NCBI GenBank assembly: GCA_001969505.1
Contig: LSSK01001823.1
Coordinates: 1 to 10,073, forward strand
Length of the DNA: 10,073 nucleotides
Direction of reading: 5' to 3'
From: Zancudomyces culisetae
Lineage: Eukaryota > Kickxellomycota > Harpellomycetes > Harpellales > Legeriomycetaceae
Below, one piece after another: positions 8,281 to 10,073 of this stretch. The notes beneath the pieces are model-generated. The model saw only the letters and a list, made by a program, of their open reading frames with translations. It was not told the DNA's origin and did no database searches. Within the stretch, counting starts at the first letter, position 1. Every line of letters starts with the position of its first letter. The translations under genes were made by a program, and so were the position numbers.

Positions 8281-9129
8281 TACTCGATTTATTGATTCTA
8301 TTCTACATGTTTCTTTGTAATACTATCCTTTTCTCTTTTCGCTTATTGCTCTAATGGTGTTTAAAACCCTTTGTTTCTTTCTTTCTCTAAATGTTATGGT
8401 GTACTCAAATGATAACACAATCTCTCACCCTTTCCATAATACTCTGGTTCTATTCTTCCTTCAACTGTTTTTTTTTTACAGATCCACAAAACAAAACTAA
8501 ACAAAACAAAAATCAATCCCACTTATTTAACCCAAATAGGAGATGTAAGAGAAGCCTGGTGCATTCATTTCCAAGTATTCACTTTATTTTCTTGTTTATA
8601 TCTACTCGAATCGTTATACCCACATACCGAAATTGAAGAATTAATCAAAATAACAATATATTTTACGCTACTCGCCAATAATGAGATTTATTTGTGCTCC
8701 ATGGCATTACTGAATAAATATATACCAGAAAAAACTACAAAAAAATATAACTCTACATAGTATTTATCTAGCCAATTCCTCTTAAACCTCAACTACCCCT
8801 TATGATCTGCTATAATACTTGTAGAATAATCCTACCAGTGAATCGTGAGAATAATATTTATCTGCTTATGTGTATTTCCTGGCATCATTCATCAAGTATA
8901 GAGTGAGAACATTAATTTATTCTAGTAGTAAGATTTCTATTGACCTAATATCCAAAAAAAAAAAGGTTATTTATCTCAATTACAACCAAACACAACTAAT
9001 ATGATCAAACAAAGCAAGTTGATAAGGGCAAAATAACGTAGCTAGGAACAAAAACATGAAATAAATATATCACAGTGACAACAGCTGTAGATGCCATGGA
9101 TTCAGTGATACATACACGCCTCATAATCA
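8281..9129. other. AT-rich intergenic region, no gene seen
   Basis: This follows the ASH2-family gene. The only open plus-strand frame of note (8391-8636) codes low-complexity Phe/Ser/Lys/Asn sequence and is probably untranslated or intergenic. No RNA gene or element was recognised. It probably contains the 3' ends of the ASH2 gene and of any leftward gene at 9130 onward. Confidence 0.5.
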
Positions 9130-9342
9130 TTAGATAAAAGTAGTGGGTAACTTGATAAGAAAACCATTTGTGGTGTTTTTGTCGGTGTTGTTGTAGCTGG
9201 GTATACTGTGGAGGGGTGTAGTAGTTGAAACAGTTGGAATATAAATGGTGGTGGAGTTTTTAGTATAAGTTGGGTATCCAGTAGTTGGTGCAACGGTTGA
9301 GTATAAAGAATATGTTCTATGATGATTGTGTATTTTTTCACG
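9130..9342 (-). CDS. Possible exon: Ser/Thr-rich, N-glycosylation-rich segment
   Basis: An open stretch of 70 codons begins right after CTACTAG, which resembles a 3' splice site, and ends at TAA 9130-9132. It reads like a secreted fungal wall protein: Ser/Thr-rich with PTTGYPTYTKNSTTIYIPTV and sequons NST, NNT and NTT. There is no ATG, so it would need an upstream exon. The overlapping frame (9102-9341) is also open and has a start codon, but its Leu/Pro/Gln-rich product looks less natural. No family is recognised, and the segment may be non-coding. Confidence 0.22.
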   Translation of the reverse strand, partial: REKIHNHHRTYSLYSTVAPTTGYPTYTKNSTTIYIPTVSTTTPLHSIPSYNNTDKNTTNGFLIKLPTTFI

Positions 9343-9440
9343 CTAGTAGACCTTAAATAAAATAAAATTAAATTGCGGAGATGATCTGTTGGGTGTTGGA
9401 GTCATACGATAAATCCAGAAGGAATTGTAATCAAGCTAAA

Positions 9441-9734
9441 TCATCCAAGTAGAGCCAAGAAATCAATCATAGACATATCAACTGATAGAGGAATACCAAG
9501 TAAGGCACTGAGTTCGTCCAAAGATGATACGCTTGGTACTCCGAGTCGATTCAATGCAGCCAAGAATTGACCCAGCGTCAAGACAGGAGCGGGTTTGGTT
9601 GGTGCTGAGGAAATTGTAGATGTAAATCCGTCTCTTGTCAGAACGCCTGGGATTGTCAATTCAAGAACTGTAGTTGAGTCTATTGTGTGACAGCTACTAT
9701 AAATTTTGAGATTTAGGTACCAAGAATAGGCAAA
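9441..9734 (-). CDS. Possible exon: leucine-rich segment with three degenerate repeats
   Basis: Open minus-strand stretch ending at TGA 9441-9443, bounded upstream by TAA at 9735-9737, with no ATG that would give most of it. A likely acceptor CAACTACAG lies just before VLELTIPGVL. The product has an Ala/Pro/Ser/Thr linker (SSAPTKPAPV) and then three related units: LGQFLAALNRLGVP, LDELSALLGIP and MIDFLALLG. Repeating the LxxhxALxxLG pattern three times is hard to get by chance, which favours real coding sequence. It could be the end of a small secreted or wall protein, or a middle exon of a gene running 9918 to 9130. The family is unknown. Confidence 0.35.
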   Translation of the reverse strand, partial: FAYSWYLNLKIYSSCHTIDSTTVLELTIPGVLTRDGFTSTISSAPTKPAPVLTLGQFLAALNRLGVPSVSSLDELSALLGIPLSVDMSMIDFLALLG

Positions 9735-9759
9735 TTATCGACTATAAAGTCAGGGAAGG

Positions 9760-9918
9760 TTATAGTTCGATCAGCGGGTTGTTTGTGGAATAGCCTTGCT
9801 GCTTCTCGTCTGCAGGGGTTATTAAATGGTATTTTTTTTTTTTTTCAGATCGTTTAGCTAATACTGAAGAGTTTATGAATGCAAAGGAAAAATAACTGTT
9901 AAATATGTTTATCTTCAT
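9760..9918 (-). CDS. Possible first exon with signal peptide and Lys-Arg site
   Basis: From ATG 9918 the minus strand codes 52 residues: MKINIFNSYFSFAFINSSVL, then AKR, a Lys run and a polar tail ending IEL. The opening resembles a signal peptide followed by a Kex2-type Lys-Arg site. A 14-A homopolymer inside it (14 T on the plus strand, 9832-9845) makes the frame sensitive to length error; one extra A would keep it open through about 9717. A TATA box lies about 110 nt upstream. It could equally be chance, since no clear donor links it to the segment at 9441-9734. Confidence 0.2.
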   Translation of the reverse strand: MKINIFNSYFSFAFINSSVLAKRSEKKKKYHLITPADEKQQGYSTNNPLIEL

Positions 9919-10025
9919 TACATACTAGTTTTTCTTAATTATTTCTAGAATGAAATACCGAATGGGTTTTTATAAATCTGTTTTATTTTTTCTGAGTATG
10001 TTTCTTTTCATCTCATTAATATCTG

Positions 10026-10033
10026 CTTATATA
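10026..10033 (-). promoter_or_regulatory. Candidate TATA box for the right-hand minus-strand locus
   Basis: The minus strand reads TATATAAG, a full match to the yeast TATA consensus, about 110 nt upstream of the ATG at 9918. It supports a leftward transcript here, though AT-rich DNA gives such matches by chance. Confidence 0.3.
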
Positions 10034-10073
10034 GAACACCTCAAACTATTAGCTATTAAATAAACGCTTTGAG

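Noticed and set aside
8391-8636. Plus-strand open frame after the ASH2 gene
   Set aside because: Low-complexity product with no family features, lying in probable 3' untranslated or spacer DNA.
9826-9897. A T14-CAG acceptor-like signal on the plus strand followed by a 15-codon open stretch
   Set aside because: It looks like a 3' splice site and final exon, but no upstream plus-strand exon or branch point was found.

Overview
The window reads as nuclear DNA of a fungus, most likely an ascomycete yeast or yeast-like fungus. Intergenic DNA is AT-rich and full of homopolymers. Introns are short (93 and 98 nt) with GTAAGT/GTAATT donors and, in one, a CTAAC branch point. Coding regions carry long Asn/Ser/Gln-rich tracts. 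The ASH2-family protein still has its PHD finger, which budding-yeast Bre2 lacks, so a lineage outside the Saccharomycetaceae is favoured. This placement is an inference; no rRNA or tRNA was found to settle it. I saw no mobile element, CRISPR array or viral gene.

Layout. (1) 1-631, minus strand: the first 210 residues of clathrin heavy chain (beta-propeller terminal domain); the gene runs off the left edge. (2) 632-1333: pyrimidine-rich intergenic DNA holding the clathrin promoter and the end of the next gene. (3) 1334-1936, minus strand: a 200-residue Gln/Asn/Gly/Val-rich protein that I do not recognise. (4) 1937-5194: a 3.26-kb gap between divergent genes with no convincing gene; it contains a hairpin-forming palindrome at 3683-3713. 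(5) 5195-8235, plus strand: a three-exon gene for an ASH2/Bre2-like COMPASS (Set1 H3K4 methyltransferase) subunit of 949 residues, with a reconstructed C4HC3 PHD finger, winged-helix region, split SPRY domain and a long Asn/Ser/acidic tail. (6) 8236-9129: AT-rich, apparently gene-free. (7) about 9130-10035, minus strand: three protein-like open segments (a possible signal peptide, a leucine-rich repeat-like segment, and a Ser/Thr-rich N-glycosylation-rich segment) behind a TATA box. They may be parts of one spliced or decayed secreted-protein gene; this is tentative.

The genes do not form a functional cluster. Clathrin acts in vesicle coats, the ASH2 protein in chromatin, and the Gln-rich protein is unknown. 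The most informative results are the ASH2 gene model, whose zinc finger is only complete after splicing in a 50-nt exon, its unusual SPRY insertions and tail, and the unassigned right-hand locus.
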